The notes: a model not told the origin generated them from the letters alone. 64,000 nucleotides of DNA from Distichodus sexfasciatus (GCA_032718565.1 JAVGVS010000043.1:1180042-1244041); one strand, 5' to 3'; positions 34,264 to 45,229 are shown, counted from the stretch's first letter. Made by a program: numbers and translations.

Positions 34264-35944
34264 CTCAATTATTTGAACAAATTAAAACAAAAAAAACAAA
34301 GATTTTGGTGAATGAGGCCCATTGTTCTTGACCCTTTGAAGTGAAGACTAATTCCAAAATGCTTCGTGATGGTCATTTGACGGTTATTATTGGTAAAGGT
34401 TTCAAAATGCTGATAAAACTCATTTGGCAAGGCATCAAAACTAGCTTATTTGTATAATTGTACAGGTAATTTGGATAGGACAGCTAGTCTGTGCCATAGG
34501 CTCATTTTATTAGGTTGTGACAGACTAAACATAACTTGCAGGGTCAAGCTGTGCTCATAATAATACTGTAGAAGTGTCTCTACCATCATCTAAATGCAGC
34601 CCTTGTCATTCAAAACCTTCTTGGAATAGCTTTAGCAAAACACAGCAAAATCTTGCCAGGAACTGCTTTTTTAATCTATTTTATAGTCTATTTTTAATGC
34701 TTATCTGATTTCTTCTGTGGTATTTCCAGTCAGACCTATATGAATAAATAAGTACTTAATGGTCAGGTACGTGTAGAGCAGTGCAATTACTGATTTGTTC
34801 CGTTTATTGCATTTATTCTGCTTCCTGCTCTGCCCCATACGAGAATGGCGGCTGCACAACAAATATAATGTTCAGTTAGCGAGGCATTTTGCGGGGCAAT
34901 AACATTTTAAACGATCATTTCGTAGTGGAGTCCTTTGTTTTTCTGCTAAACAATGTTAGGATTAGCTGCTATAAGAGTGCTTTTTACCAATTAGTCTCTC
35001 TTTCCTAATGGTAGGTCTTAAAGATGAAAAAGTGAGCTTTCAGCCAAAGAGGAGGGTAAAGCGGTGAATTAAAAGGCAAATAGCAGACTCGGGATGGAGA
35101 GCGATGAAGGCCAATAAACAGGCGGAGGTGTCTGATGCACCTTCTAATTGGTCAGCGGGCAGCCATAATAGGTGGACTCATGGATCAAGGTTGTCTTGTC
35201 GGCGGGGAGGATAACTACATCCTCTCACTTTAGCGTCGCCTCGCTAATGCCGGAGGAGTGTGAAGGTGACAGAAAAACGGAGGAGAGACGAATGCCGGCG
35301 CATTCTTTCCACATGCTTTGTAATCGACCGTTCCTGCCCATTCACATGTGAAATAGGAACATCATTCGGTTTGCGAAGCTGATGTTCACATGTTGCCGTC
35401 TCCCCTTTCTGCCCATGCATGGATGCAATCCTTGTGTCTCAGCAATTACTCATGACATATTTGTCTTTGAACAGGATGCATGTGTCACTTTTTACGGAAA
35501 TATAGAGGTGACTTTACTTGAAAGGGGAACATATGAGTGAAATGGCACATTGTTTCCGGCGTATGCGCTGAATACTTTTCACAAGTACCTCCCTAAAGAT
35601 GGAGTAACCTGCATGTCCGGTCTCGAAATTATTCACTGGTCATTCAACGAAATTAATCCACATCACTGATGCGCTTTCAGGTTTACAGTCACAATATAAA
35701 CAACTGAGCTGACTTCAAGAGAGTTTGATGCCTTCCATCACTAATTGAAACGGCAGAATTGTGAGTAGAACGCTGGTTGTTGTGGTTATTTATCAGCTAA
35801 AATATGGTTTGTGTCTGTAATAAAGGCGACATTTTGACCGAAATGGAGCGTTTCGCGAGTTACATCGCGGAAAATGTCATTTATGCGTTTTTATGCATTT
35901 ACTTCTGTTTTAGTGCAGGAACATCTCACAAATACTTTCACATA
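34264..35944. other. Single-copy DNA with a conserved-like block
   Basis: About 35030-35330 is repeat-free with words such as GAAGGCCAATAAACAGGCGG and CCATAATAGGTGG, typical of conserved non-coding DNA. About 34264-34990 is AT-rich and unremarkable. About 35820-35944 (CGACATTTTGACCG) may already belong to the hAT-like element that follows. Confidence 0.35.
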
Positions 35945-36138
35945 CAGAGGGATCAGGTCTTGTCTTGATCGCACCACTGAAAACGTTGTGTGTCACTATT
36001 GAGCGTCCGTGTGAAATACAAGCGGAGCTGCTCTAGCGAGTAAAATGAACTAAACGAAGCTTCGATTCTAGAAAAATTGCCTCGACCGTTTTTTGTAATA
36101 GAATTATTCGAGTTATTGGAACAATGGTTTCAGCTCTA
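35945..36138 (-). mobile_element. hAT-like element fragment, family 'GCTGAAACGATT'
   Basis: Reverse complement of the family at 20381-20584: CAGCTCTA end at 36138, then ATTCGAGTTATTGGAAC, AAACGAAGCTTCGATTCTAG, and AAAACGTTGTGTGTCACTAT. No transposase remains. Confidence 0.7.
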
Positions 36139-36300
36139 CTTTACCGCAGTGCCACTTCCCATGCATAACAAACTGAGCGTGCACACATTTACAGATCGGC
36201 TCCCTAGAACGGCCCAATGCCACCGATACCCGATCCAGCCGTTTGAGCCGTTATCGGAGCGATACCAATCCACATATCGGATTGGTTACATCTCTAGTAT
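36139..36300 (-). mobile_element. hAT-like terminus fragment
   Basis: On the minus strand it begins CTAGAGATGTAACCAATCCG and continues with GGTATCGCTCCGATAACGG, resembling the terminal region of GGTATCGG-rich fish non-autonomous elements. It probably formed the host of the element at 35945-36138. Confidence 0.45.
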
Positions 36301-36472
36301 ACAGTATGTACATATCCATATCCATATATATATATTGTGATGATCAAAAGTTGACCAGTAGATTATGTACCAGTAGAGGACAGCAAACTATTTGGCAACA
36401 GTAACAACAGAAAAATTAAAAGCAGTTAAGTCTTGTGTACACCCCTACATTAAGCTAGCAGGTGTAATAAAG

Positions 36473-36697
36473 TGTGAAAGTGAGTGATTATTTGTCTTTG
36501 TGAACACAACACAGCACACAGTGCACCACAACGAAATGTGACCTCCGCATTTGACCCATCCGTGAAGGAGCAGTGGGCAGCTAACAAGGGCAGCACCTCA
36601 TGAGTACCTCAGTGGTAGCTTTACTGGTCCTGAATTGCAACCTGCGACCTTCTGATCACGGGGCGAACACCCTACCGTTACGCCACCAACTGCCGCA
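36473..36697 (-). repeat. SINE-2, minus-strand copy
   Basis: On the minus strand: GGCAGTTGGTGGCGTAACGG head, CCGTGATCAGAAGGTCGC, GAGGTACTCATGAGGTGC, CACTGCTCCTTCACGGATGG, then ATTTCGTTGTGGTGCACTGT and the AATAATCACTCACTTT end. The centre is shortened. Confidence 0.9.
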
Positions 36698-37741
36698 AAA
36701 AAAAGGACGAGAGTGTAGCTATATGCAGCACAGCAGGTTTTCAGTTCTGCAGTGCATTTTAAAGTGCAGTGTTTCCAACAGTGACAGTGCAGAGATGGCA
36801 GCGGCAGACGCGCTATTTGTCGAGGCGTCCGGGATCCCATTTGTTTAGCACTGGACCGTTGGGCCGGAACTGCCTCCTAAATACTAATCGGCGTAATTAG
36901 ACTGCTGCTTTCCAGACTTCGGTGACAAAGGGAGCAGGTCCAGGTGTTGCACATTACTCATGTTAGGCCCAGCCTTAATGGGCACATTCTCAATCTGCAA
37001 TGGAAATGAATCAGCAGAGGGGGGAGCAGCACGGACATGCGCACAAAGACCCTTGCTGTGTATCAGGGGCTCTAACTTTACTTTCCCTCCTTTCCAACGA
37101 AAGAACGAAGAGAACAGGAAGAAGTAAATAACGTGCTGTACTTTATTTACAATTCAATAACACACACACAGCTGGGGCGCTTCCCTCCTGGTTGTTTGGG
37201 GTTGTGTTTTTTTTTTTGTCTGCTCATAAAACTCAAAAGAGTAAAAGTTATGAATAAAACAAAGCGAGTAAATAAGACTTATGCAGAAATAAAACCTCAG
37301 CATGTGCGACTGCTCACCGGGTAGGACCTGCAGATATTTAGATCATAGCTATTGTGGGGGGAGATTTAGCATCCTTCTAAACCAGACTCCTGCAGGAGCG
37401 CGGCTTTGTTCTGCTGGGAATCAGCCGGAGGTGTATAAAAGCCAAAAAAGAAGTATTTTAAAAAGTATATTCACATGCATGATAATATTTTGAATACAGA
37501 GATAAGAGGATGACCTGAGATGCCAGCCATAAAAGCAAAATAGACCACCACAGTTAAAAAAAAAAAAAGAAGAAGGATCATGATCATTTCCTGATTGTTG
37601 CTTTAATCCTGGCCAGTCAGTTTCACGAGGTTAGGCCAGTTTGTGATGTGGCATTAAAACCAGCTTAAAAGGTTTTAAGACAAAACTTAAGATGATAACA
37701 TGTAGAGACACAAACCTTTTCTCTGAAATTTGATATGGTAT
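36698..37741. other. Single-copy DNA, no feature recognised
   Basis: Apart from A/T homopolymers (about 37207, 37560) and a short CA run, nothing is recognised. The block at about 36780-37040 is GC-balanced and could be conserved non-coding DNA. Confidence 0.35.
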
Positions 37742-38235
37742 GTCACTTTGATAGCGTAACGGTTAGGATGTTCACCCGGTGATCAGAACGTCACCGGTTC
37801 GAATCCACGACCGGTAAAAGTACCACTGAGGTTCTCATGAGCAAGGTACCAGACTCCTGCAGACCCTTAGGCCTCATTCACATGGACGTCTAAACCAGGC
37901 ATTTTTCTGGCATCCGTGGCGCCAGGTGAGCGCCGACTGAACGCCGGCCGTTTTTCTGCTCATTGGAGCAAATCAAAGCGTCCACACGGGCGTTCGGGTG
38001 GTGTCAAATAAACGCTGCATGCAACGTTTTCTTGGTGTCAAAATCCCGACAAACGCTCCGGAAAACGACGCTATTGCGAACGCCAGTGAAACGCCAATGG
38101 AACGCAGCTACAAAACGCAGCAAAAACGCGTATGGCATTCAGAGGCGTTCAAGCACTGCTCCCCGGGCGCTGACCATGTTAGCTGCCCACTGCTCCTTCG
38201 TGTATAGGTTAAATGCAGAGGTCACATTTCATTGA
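37742..38235 (+). repeat. SINE-2 copy split by a PIF/Harbinger-like MITE
   Basis: The left half (37742-37850) holds the tRNA-like head with GGTTCGAATCC B box and CTCATGAGCAAGGTACC. The right half resumes at about 38151 with AAGCACTGCTCCCCGGGCGC, CCCACTGCTCCTTC and ATGCAGAGGTCACATTTCAT. Between them lies an odd CAGACTCCTGCAGACCC linker and the MITE at 37870-38150. Confidence 0.85.
37870..38150. mobile_element. PIF/Harbinger-like MITE, copy 1, right end missing
   Basis: Preceded by TTA (37867-37869) and starting GGCCTCATTCACATGGACGT. The interior matches copy 2 (38342-38635) almost base for base over GACGCTATTGCGAACGCCAG and AACGCAGCTACAAAACGCAG. The last 40 bp, including the right inverted terminus, are lost at the junction with the SINE. 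Confidence 0.85.
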
Positions 38236-38725
38236 GGTGTTGGTGGCCTAGTGGTAGAACACTTGCCTTTGGACCAAGGGGTTGTGTGTTCGAATTCGAC
38301 CTCTGTCGTTACCAACATTGGGTCCCTGAGCAAGACCCTTAGGCCTCGTTCACGGGACGTCTGAACTACAGGCATTTTTCTGGCATTCGTGGCGCCAGGT
38401 GAGATGCTTTCTGCTGCTCATTGGAGCAATCAAAGGCCCACATCGTGGCGTTCGGGTGGCGCCAAATAAACGCTGCATGCAACATTTTCTGGCGCCAAAA
38501 TCCCGCATTTAACGCCCGAAAACGACGCTATTGCGAACGCCAGTGAAACGCCAATGGAACGCAGCTACAAAACGCAGCAAAAACGCGTATGGCGTTCAGA
38601 GAGCGTTCATTTCGAACGTCCGTGTGGACGAGGCCTTAACCCTGTTGCTCTCAGGTGACCTGTCCCTGAAATTAGGGAAATGTAAGTCGCGGGCTGGATG
38701 CTAAATGCTGTAAATGTAAATGCAG
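38236..38725 (+). repeat. SINE-3 copy split by a PIF/Harbinger-like MITE
   Basis: Left half: GGTGTTGGTGGCCTAGTGG head with perfect A box (TGGCCTAGTGG), B-box region GTTCGAATTCGACC, then GGGTCCCTGAGCAAGACCC. Right half from 38639: AACCCTGTTGCTCTCAGGTG, GTCCCTGAAATTAGGGAAAT and the CTAAATGCTGTAAATGTAAA end. Removing the MITE and one TTA gives an uninterrupted SINE. Confidence 0.9.
38342..38635. mobile_element. PIF/Harbinger-like MITE, copy 2, complete (294 bp)
   Basis: Termini GGCCTCGTTCACGGGACGT and ACGTCCGTGTGGACGAGGCC are inverted repeats. TTA flanks both sides (38339-38341 and 38636-38638), the 3-bp target typical of PIF/Harbinger. It carries no coding sequence. The insertion site is inside SINE-3 and its uninterrupted form is known from the relative at 42319. 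Confidence 0.9.
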
Positions 38726-38749
38726 TATGTGTTGTGCTGCCGTGCGTTT

Positions 38750-39680
38750 ACAATGACGAGAGCTGCTTTTACAGAACAAAACCAGGACTTATTAGTCAAA
38801 ACTAAAACACACCATACATGTCACGTCCGTGCCGCCTCGGCCCCGCCGGAGTACTAGCCTGGGTTTGTCGTTTACGTGCCGGGTTGGATTTTCAGGCTAA
38901 TGTCTGTCACCTGGCTCTTGTTTAGTTCCCCCATTATGTAATGGTTGCACGTCATTCTCGATTGTGATTCGCCCACTAGTTTCTGGTTTTGGATTATTTT
39001 AGTCAAATAATCCAACCGGACATCAGCGTCCGGTCACCCTCACATTAACCCGAACGTTTACGTGTGTGGTTTCCTCAGTTCTAGAGTGCGTTCCACCACA
39101 GCCGGCCGGGCTCGTGCCGACCTGTTCCTGCACTACTACGGAAACGCTACTGATGGAGAAGGCCCGCTTACTTACTGGGAGTTTGGTTTTCGGTTTCGCA
39201 TGACATTTCGTGTGCAAGTACCAAAGAGACTGGGAAGAGGCGCGAGCTCGCGTCCGTGTTTGTGTGTTTGGTTAACGTTTTTGGACATTAAATGCGGGTA
39301 AACTTAAGCATGAATGCTGCACCTGCGTCCTCTGGTTTCGAAGATTGCAAACCCCAACGTGACAACACAGGCATAATGCGGTGGTGGACAAACCAAGATA
39401 AAGGGGAGAGGTGGATTAAAATTGGGAAAACACGGGTGAAGTCAATAACAGAAAATGAATGAACTAACTAAAAACTAGACAAGCAAAGTAAGGAACTAAA
39501 CACCATAACCATAAATACTCAACAGATAGTCGAACTAAACAAGAAACCGGCGACTAAACGGAGCAAAACGACCAATCAAGACAAACTCAGCGGAACAGTA
39601 GGAATGACAGATGTGAGAAAACATAGTGGTGACCGCTGCTGACCGGCCTGGGGGAAGTCTGGTTGAGCTGTGACAAGTCA
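38750..39680. mobile_element. Interspersed repeat interrupted by a TGTCACG element
   Basis: Flanks such as AGAACAAAACCAGGACTTAT and (from 39365) AACACAGGCATAATGCG to GAGCTGTGACAAG are A-rich on the plus strand and look like the two parts of one interspersed fish repeat, split by the element at 38819-39364. Boundaries are uncertain. Confidence 0.4.
38819..39364. mobile_element. 546-bp TGTCACG...CGTGACA element, possible solo LTR
   Basis: Begins TGTCACGTCCGTGCC and ends CCCCAACGTGACA, so it has TG...CA ends with a 7-bp inverted repeat. The flanking 5-mers are ATACA and ACACA (4 of 5 match), compatible with a decayed 5-bp LTR target duplication. An ATTAAATGCGGG word near the right end could be a polyadenylation region. 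The 79-codon frame at 39062-39301 has no known domain. A short-TIR DNA transposon is the alternative. Confidence 0.5.
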
Positions 39681-39710
39681 TCATAAAGATTGCTTCAAAT
39701 TATGCACTTA

Positions 39711-40038
39711 GGGCCTGGTGACACGTGCGGATATTTTTATAAACGCATATTTTTTTTACGTTCGGTTCGAAACATATAACGAGATTCGGTAAAAAAAAAA
39801 AGGTGCGTTTACCCATATGCAGATATTTTCATAAACAGATATTTTACAATTTATTTGGGCCTTTAATTTATACATATCCACAGAATCCAGCGTTTTGAAA
39901 AATCTACACTTGGGAGGGTGTTAAAAAATATATGCGTTTGATGTGGCTAAAACTCTTTACGTGTAAACAAAAATGTATAAAATGTATTTTTAAAAAATAC
40001 GCGTTTATAAAAGTACCTGCATACGTGTAATCAGGCCC
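39711..40038. mobile_element. PIF/Harbinger-like MITE (328 bp)
   Basis: Left end GGGCCTGGTGACACGTGCGG and right end ATACGTGTAATCAGGCCC are inverted repeats continuing inward to ATAAACGC/GCGTTTAT (about 40 bp). TTA is duplicated at 39708-39710 and 40039-40041. Interior AT-rich, repeated ATATTTT...ATAAAC words, no coding sequence. Unrelated in sequence to the GGCCTCGTTC family above. Confidence 0.9.
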
Positions 40039-40249
40039 TTAATAACCGAACAAAATTGATGTTAAAGTTCTGATAAGTGTCAGCAATTAAAAAAAAAAAA
40101 AAAAAGCTACAATGATGAAATCTTTTACAGAGCATCTCAAAGCTATGGCCAGCTAAAACCAGACTGCGGGATGCATGTTGTGATTTATCTGTTCTGGGAT
40201 GCGTTTCCCAAAAGCAACGTTGCTAGTATCTGTTAGCAACTAACTCATA

Positions 40250-40782
40250 CCTCTTTTCCACTACACTGGTGCTGCTGCCAGGTGCCGGTTCTGGTGCTCG
40301 GCTGGTGCTGGACTGAGAACCAGCCGAGAACCGGCCCGCATTTACACTGACCAAGGAGCTCAGCGGGAGCCGCATGATAATACGTCACAGGTCACGCCCA
40401 CTAAACGAATGGTTGTTCGTACGAAGCCTGCAACTTTTAGTTCTTCCCTTATTTCTTCATGTGCCTTCTTTTTTTGTGCACTTTCCAATTTCTGCTGAAT
40501 CTGGACGTCCATATTGCTAAAAGAGCTTTAATTTCTTCCGCGCTCCGCGTTACCGTACTTTGATTCTCCGCCATTTTCTCTTCTAAAGCTACCTATCACT
40601 CTGCCCACCTCTCGTGGCGTCACGGGTTCTCGCTGCTAGACCAGCAAAGTTTAGGGGCCGATTCCGAGCTGGTTTTAGGGCACCAGCACCAATTTCTCTT
40701 CTGTGGAAAAGTGCGGCACTGGTTCCAAAATTGGGAACCGGCACGGAACCGGCACGGGAACCAGAGCAGTGGAAAAGGGGCT
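40250..40782. mobile_element. MITE-like element with CTTTTCCACT termini (about 530 bp)
   Basis: Left: ACCTCTTTTCCACTACACTG with GGTGCCGGTTC. Right: GAACCGGCACGGGAACC and AGCAGTGGAAAAGGGG. The inverted ends extend over GTTCTCGGCTGG-type words. The interior (ACGTCACAGGTCACGCCCAC) is non-coding. No clear target duplication, so superfamily is unresolved. Confidence 0.75.
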
Positions 40783-40872
40783 ATAATAGTGTGCGACAAC
40801 TATGCTTTTGGAAAATGCACCACTGGATAATACCTTTCTTATTGGGATAGGTTCATTCCATTGCACGTCTGA

Positions 40873-41663
40873 GGGGGCGGCCAGGTGGCACAGTGGTTAG
40901 CGCTGCCGCCTCACAGCAAGAAGGTCCTGGGTTCGGACCCTGGGGACACCCGTAGGGCCTTTCTGTGTGAAGTTTGCATGCTCTCCCCGTGTTTGCGCGG
41001 GTTTCCTCCGGGTGCTCCGGTTTCCTCCCACAGTCCAAAAGCATGCGATATAGGTTAATTGGCGACTCTAAATTGGCCCCGTAAGGTGTGACTGTGTGTG
41101 TGCCCTGCGGTGTGTTGGCCCCTGCCCAGTGTTGTTCCCCGTCTTGCACCCGTGAGTTCCCGGGATAGGCTCCGGTCCCCCCGCGACCCCAGTTGGGACA
41201 CTGCAAAAAATGCCTTTTTAAAAATAAGAAAAAAATTACTATTTTTGGGAAATTTCAAGCAAAATTATCTGCCAGTGCAGCAAGAAAATTGCACTTGCTA
41301 AGATTTCTTAAAACAAGAAAAAAAATACTCAAAGACTAAGCATACACAACTTAAATTAAGCAGAATATACTAGTTTTTTTCTCCAATTCTCTTGAAACAA
41401 GTAAAAATATACTTAGTCTACCTGTTAACACAACTCCTTTACCAATGTAGGTTGTTTTAAGAAAAAACTGCTCAAAATTAGTTGTATTACCTAGGTAGGA
41501 TAACTTAAGATCAATTTTCTTGAAACAAGTCAAATAATCTAAACAATATTCAGTCTTACCAAGAAAATAAATCCAAAAAATGGTGTAACAAGATTAAAAT
41601 GCTGAATTCAATCAATTACACTGGACAGTGGATTAAGCGGTTCAGATAATGAATGAATGAATG
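40873..41663 (+). repeat. SINE-1 copy split by an inserted element
   Basis: The 5' part (40873-41198) has GGTGGCACAGTGGTTAGCGC and the B-box region GGGTTCGGACCC and runs to CGACCCCAGTTGGGA. The last piece (41631-41663) is GATTAAGCGGTTCAGATAAT plus the AATG tail. GTCTGAG at both outer flanks is the likely target duplication. Confidence 0.92.
41199..41630. mobile_element. CACTGCAAAAAA-type non-autonomous element inserted in SINE-1
   Basis: Starts CACTGCAAAAAATGCC and ends ACTGGACAGTG, a decayed inverted pair. The interior contains GAAACAAGT and its complement ACTTGTTT-like words (TCTTGAAACAAGT at two sites). It has similar termini to the element at 60065-60505. Excising it restores the SINE with a 2-bp GA overlap. 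Confidence 0.8.
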
Positions 41664-42318
41664 CTTGTCTGAGTTGATGTTGTTTTGCCTACAGACTTGT
41701 AATGTGTAACTCATGTCTGAATTCATAAACATTGATAATGTCAGAACTGTATTGAAGCAAACATCCCCAATATTTTATTTAGAAGCCAAGGAACCAAGAC
41801 TAACTTGCTGGGGATTAGCCGTTGAATTGATTTAAGTATATATACAAAAAAGGCAAATGGGTTACGCACTGATTCAGGTAAATATTTACCTTCCTAGATT
41901 GTTTGTGCTCCCTTGTTCAAAGTGAGTGTAGTTTTTGGCAGCGTCATTTTTAGGAGGCGTCAACACTCCCTACCTAAATGTCAGCGTTCGGGGGTTTAGA
42001 GGGTTATTAACGCAGGCCTTATTTGTGTCAGCGCGTGATTAGATTAATACTCATTAGGGACTATCTGTGTCAGCCCCACTGCTGTCCCCCCCGGGTGCCA
42101 GGCAACAGCAACCATAGCAATTAAAAACAGGAAGCTGTCATCTTCCATCACCGTGCCATTGTGCTGTCCCCTAGAGACATCCACTGATATCATTTTTAGT
42201 CTGCTATCTTTACCCACACTTCTCCTCCCCCTCCCCGCCGCGTTCCCTCCATCGCTACCCATGTACTAAATGCACACACCCATGTCTTATTTTTATGAGG
42301 TGTTTTCATTGACTCCCA
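41664..42318. other. Single-copy DNA, conserved-like at 41930-42260
   Basis: Repeat-free, with GCGTGATTAGATTAATACTC and TTATTAACGCAGGCC homeodomain-like words. No exon supported. Confidence 0.35.
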
Positions 42319-42486
42319 AAATGAATAGCATTTAGCAGACGCTCTTATCCAGAGCCACTTACATTGCCTAATTTCAGGGACCGTTCCCCTGAGAGCAACT
42401 CAGGGACCCAGTGTTGGAAATGCCAGAGGTCGGATTGGTCTTTGTCCAAAGGCGAGTGTCCTACCACTAGGCCACCAACACCAATA
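42319..42486 (-). repeat. SINE-3, full minus-strand copy
   Basis: On the minus strand: TTGGTGTTGGTGGCCTAGTG head, GAGGACACTCGCC, a CCGACCTCTGGC B-box region (decayed), ACTGGGTCCCTGAGTTGC, GTCCCTGAAATTAGG, and CTCTGGATAAGAGCGTCTGC with CTAAATGC end. It lacks the MITE seen in the 38236 copy. Confidence 0.9.
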
Positions 42487-43036
42487 GGGCCCTATGATTT
42501 CCGCAATGCGGAAAACGCGGACGGAATTGTGGAATTCAACAAAAGAAATGGAATCCATTGTAAAACGCGGAATGTCGTATAATTCGCTGATATCGGTGTG
42601 TGGGCAAAGCAAAGCGATGGTTTCTAATCAATTTTGGCCGCTGCAGCCCCCTGTACGTGTTACCTGTTGAGGCAGGACTCAGCTTTCCACACACACAAAC
42701 GCACAGACACAGAGGGGAAAACGTCAACGGTCAGTTATGGCGAAGAGGTTCGCTGATACACCGAAGTCCTCAAAGAAATTACGGAATTTGACTCAGTGCT
42801 AAGTTTAGAGCAGAACAATACCCAAACGATTTTTATGAATCGGGAGAACAACTCTTTTGTAAGTTTTGCCAGCACACGATAGACTGCACCCGCAAGAACA
42901 CGTGACGACCACTTACAGTCAAAAATTCACATCAGAAACGTTTCGCTTTGCACGAAAAAATGAATGTTTTTTGTTGTTTACAGGTAAACGTTTTACCAAA
43001 GCAGAAAATGTTCTGCTGAACCCCAGCACTTTGTTG
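42487..43036 (+). mobile_element. hAT-derived element with BED zinc-finger remnant, copy 1
   Basis: Starts GGGCCCTATGATTTCCGC. Near 42736 an ATG begins MAKRFADTPKSSKK. From about 42849 a frame reads YESGEQLFCKFCQHTID, with Cys-x2-Cys codons at 42858 and 42867. A frame shifted by one then gives DDHLQSKIHIRN with His-x5-His codons at 42910 and 42928. CxxC ... HxxxxxH is the BED-type finger of hAT transposases and of the related CGG-binding proteins. The frameshift and stops make it non-coding. The right end is missing, joined to a SINE-2 tail at about 43036. Homologous over its length to 60802-61542. Confidence 0.8.
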
Positions 43037-43128
43037 GGTCAAATGCAGAGATCACATTTTGTCATGGTGCACTGTGTGCTGTGCTGTGGTGTGTTGACAA
43101 TGACAAATAATCACTCACTCACTTAATG
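43037..43128 (+). repeat. SINE-2 3' fragment
   Basis: GGTCAAATGCAGAGATCACA, GTGCACTGTGTGCTGTGCTG and AATGACAAATAATCACTCAC are the last 90 bp of SINE-2; the head was replaced by the hAT-derived element. Confidence 0.88.
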
Positions 43129-43301
43129 GCAAAAGGTTACGGTACATGCACCTTTCTTTTTTAACTAAACAGAGCTTTTTTCATATCAGATTTTGGAAAA
43201 AAAAAAAGTGGTGGTTTTAAGTCTGACTGTATCCTGTCGTCAGCACTAAACCTCTTGAACGAGGCCGAACGAACGAAGACCCCAATTTGCTCGAGGGAGA
43301 C

Positions 43302-43665
43302 TCATTCATTCATTCATTTATTATCTGCTTATTCATTAATCGCTTAATCCCAACTGGGGTCGCACGGCGGGGGACCGGAGCCTATCCCGGAAACTACAGG
43401 CACAAGGTGGGAATCCACCCGAGGGCACACACACTGACGCAATCACACTCACACTTTACTGCACCAATTTAGAGTCGCCAATGAACCTCTATTGCATACT
43501 TTTGGACAGTGAGAGGAAACCTGAGCCCCCGGAGAAAACCCGCGTGAACACGGGGATAGCATGCACACACTCCACACAGAAAGGCCCCACGACCGACCCG
43601 AGAATAGAACCCAGGACCTTCTGGCTGTGAGGCAGCGGCACTAACCACTGCGCCAACGTGCCGCC
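43302..43665 (-). repeat. SINE-1, full minus-strand copy
   Basis: Tail (CATT)n at the left, then AATCGCTTAATCCCAACTGG, body, and the head ending in CACTGCGCCAACGTGCCGCC. CTCGAGGGAGAC (43290-43301) and CTCTAGGGAGAC (43666-43677) are a 12-bp target duplication with two differences. Confidence 0.93.
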
Positions 43666-43677
43666 CTCTAGGGAGAC

Positions 43678-45229
43678 GGTCCCTGTTATTTGGAGAGGCT
43701 TGTTGATCCAAAAAAGAGCACCTTCGAACGGTCCTAAATGTTAAATGCAATACAGCTGATACGCCTAACCATTTTCAGATTAAACTAGTTAAAAAAATAA
43801 CCCAACCGGTGAGCACGCTGACCGAATAGCTCATTAAGAATAGCCGTGTGTTTCTCTCACTACAACCAACGTCATTATAACTGAGCGTAATTCAAATAGT
43901 TTTGAACCTCTGCAGAGTCCTTTCTGGTCACCCATTAGCGAGTGGGAACTGTGATGATGATGAAAGTCTGCCAGAGTTAAAAAGCTCCTCTCCTCCGAAC
44001 TTAAGAGAGCACTTTCCACAAAGGAGACTAAAGTCCCCCCCCCCTTCTGAGGGGAGTTTAATTGCGCGCGCGGTGGGCCCGAGCTCACTCGGCTTGCAGG
44101 GAACCGCGCTCTGATCTGCCCTTAAAATAGCGCCTCAGATGTTTGTCACCCAGTGGCTGCCACGTTGTTGTCTTGGATCTCGTCGGGTTAGTCTCTGCGC
44201 TTCTTAATTAGCAGAGGTGTGAGCTTTTTTTCCTCTTGCCGTTCTCCTCTTCCTCGTGTCTCTGCACGTTTTCTCTCTCCGCCCCCCTCCCTGTTTCCTG
44301 CGCTCTCTCTTTCTCTCTCTCTCACGTTTTGCTTCTCTGTCTTCTACCTTCGCCTCATCTGAAAGCAAAAGAGAGACAGAGATGAGACACTTGCATGGAG
44401 ACGTGCACAAACACACACACACACACACACACACTTGTCTCACACGCAGACTGCTGTGTCTTGCTATCTTTGTGAGGAACTTCCAATAATACTTCCCTCA
44501 TTTACTAGATGTAAACAATACTCCAGCTACGTTTAACCACAGTCTTAATCTCGATAACCGAGACCAAATCTTTTCGCTCTTCAGAGTTCAAAACAGGAAA
44601 ACATTCTATATTTCCGTCCTTGCCACATCACAAGAAACTGATAAAAAAATGTCAGGCTTTCTGAGGTCCTCAGAAACACACACACACACAGACGCAGGCA
44701 CGAACACACAGAGCGAGTGACGCACGCGCTCAGATCTCTGCCACTGTGACAGAGGGGTAGGCAGGAGAGCTGAGGCAGCGTAGTGGGGTGCTGCCTGCCA
44801 CGAATTACACTAAACAAACAAAGTGCGTCACGTTTAGCCCGCGCTCCACGGTCACTGGCAGGCGTGTCATGTCGCCTTTCTTTCTTCTTTGCGCCTCGGG
44901 CTCCGTGGCCCTTCCCTCCCCGCTGCTGCGTGTCACTTCCCTGCGGTTGCTGTCGCAGGACCAGGCTCAAGGACGTCACCCGGCCCGGCGCTGGCACTGC
45001 TGCCATTAAGCTTGGCTTTGCCAGGCCTGTCCACCCACGTCCCTGCAAGCCCGATCCCGCCACACGCCAAAAACCAAAACTCACGTTATTACGCACATGC
45101 ACACACAGAACTGAACTGTCAGTTTGCTGGTTATAATACCTGGATGGATGCGTTCGTCAGCGTCAGCACCAATCACAAAGAGATTTCCGAGAAGACCTTT
45201 TTTGTCTGTATCTGGAAGACTAACAAAAG
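43678..45229. other. Single-copy DNA with microsatellites and a GC-rich patch
   Basis: (CT)n at about 44303-44322, (CA)n at 44409-44434 and about 44677-44691, poly-C at about 44036-44044. About 44820-45070 is CpG- and GC-rich and yields a 173-codon minus-strand frame and two 117-codon plus-strand frames by composition; none has a recognised domain. Confidence 0.4.

Noticed and set aside
37797..37810. GGTTCGAATCC motifs here and elsewhere suggesting tRNA genes
   Set aside because: They are the B boxes of tRNA-derived SINEs; no intact cloverleaf with acceptor stem can be built, and each lies in a dispersed family.
44581..45102. 173-codon minus-strand frame and overlapping 117-codon plus-strand frames
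   Set aside because: The GC-rich composition lowers stop frequency on both strands, several frames are open at once, and none has a known domain.
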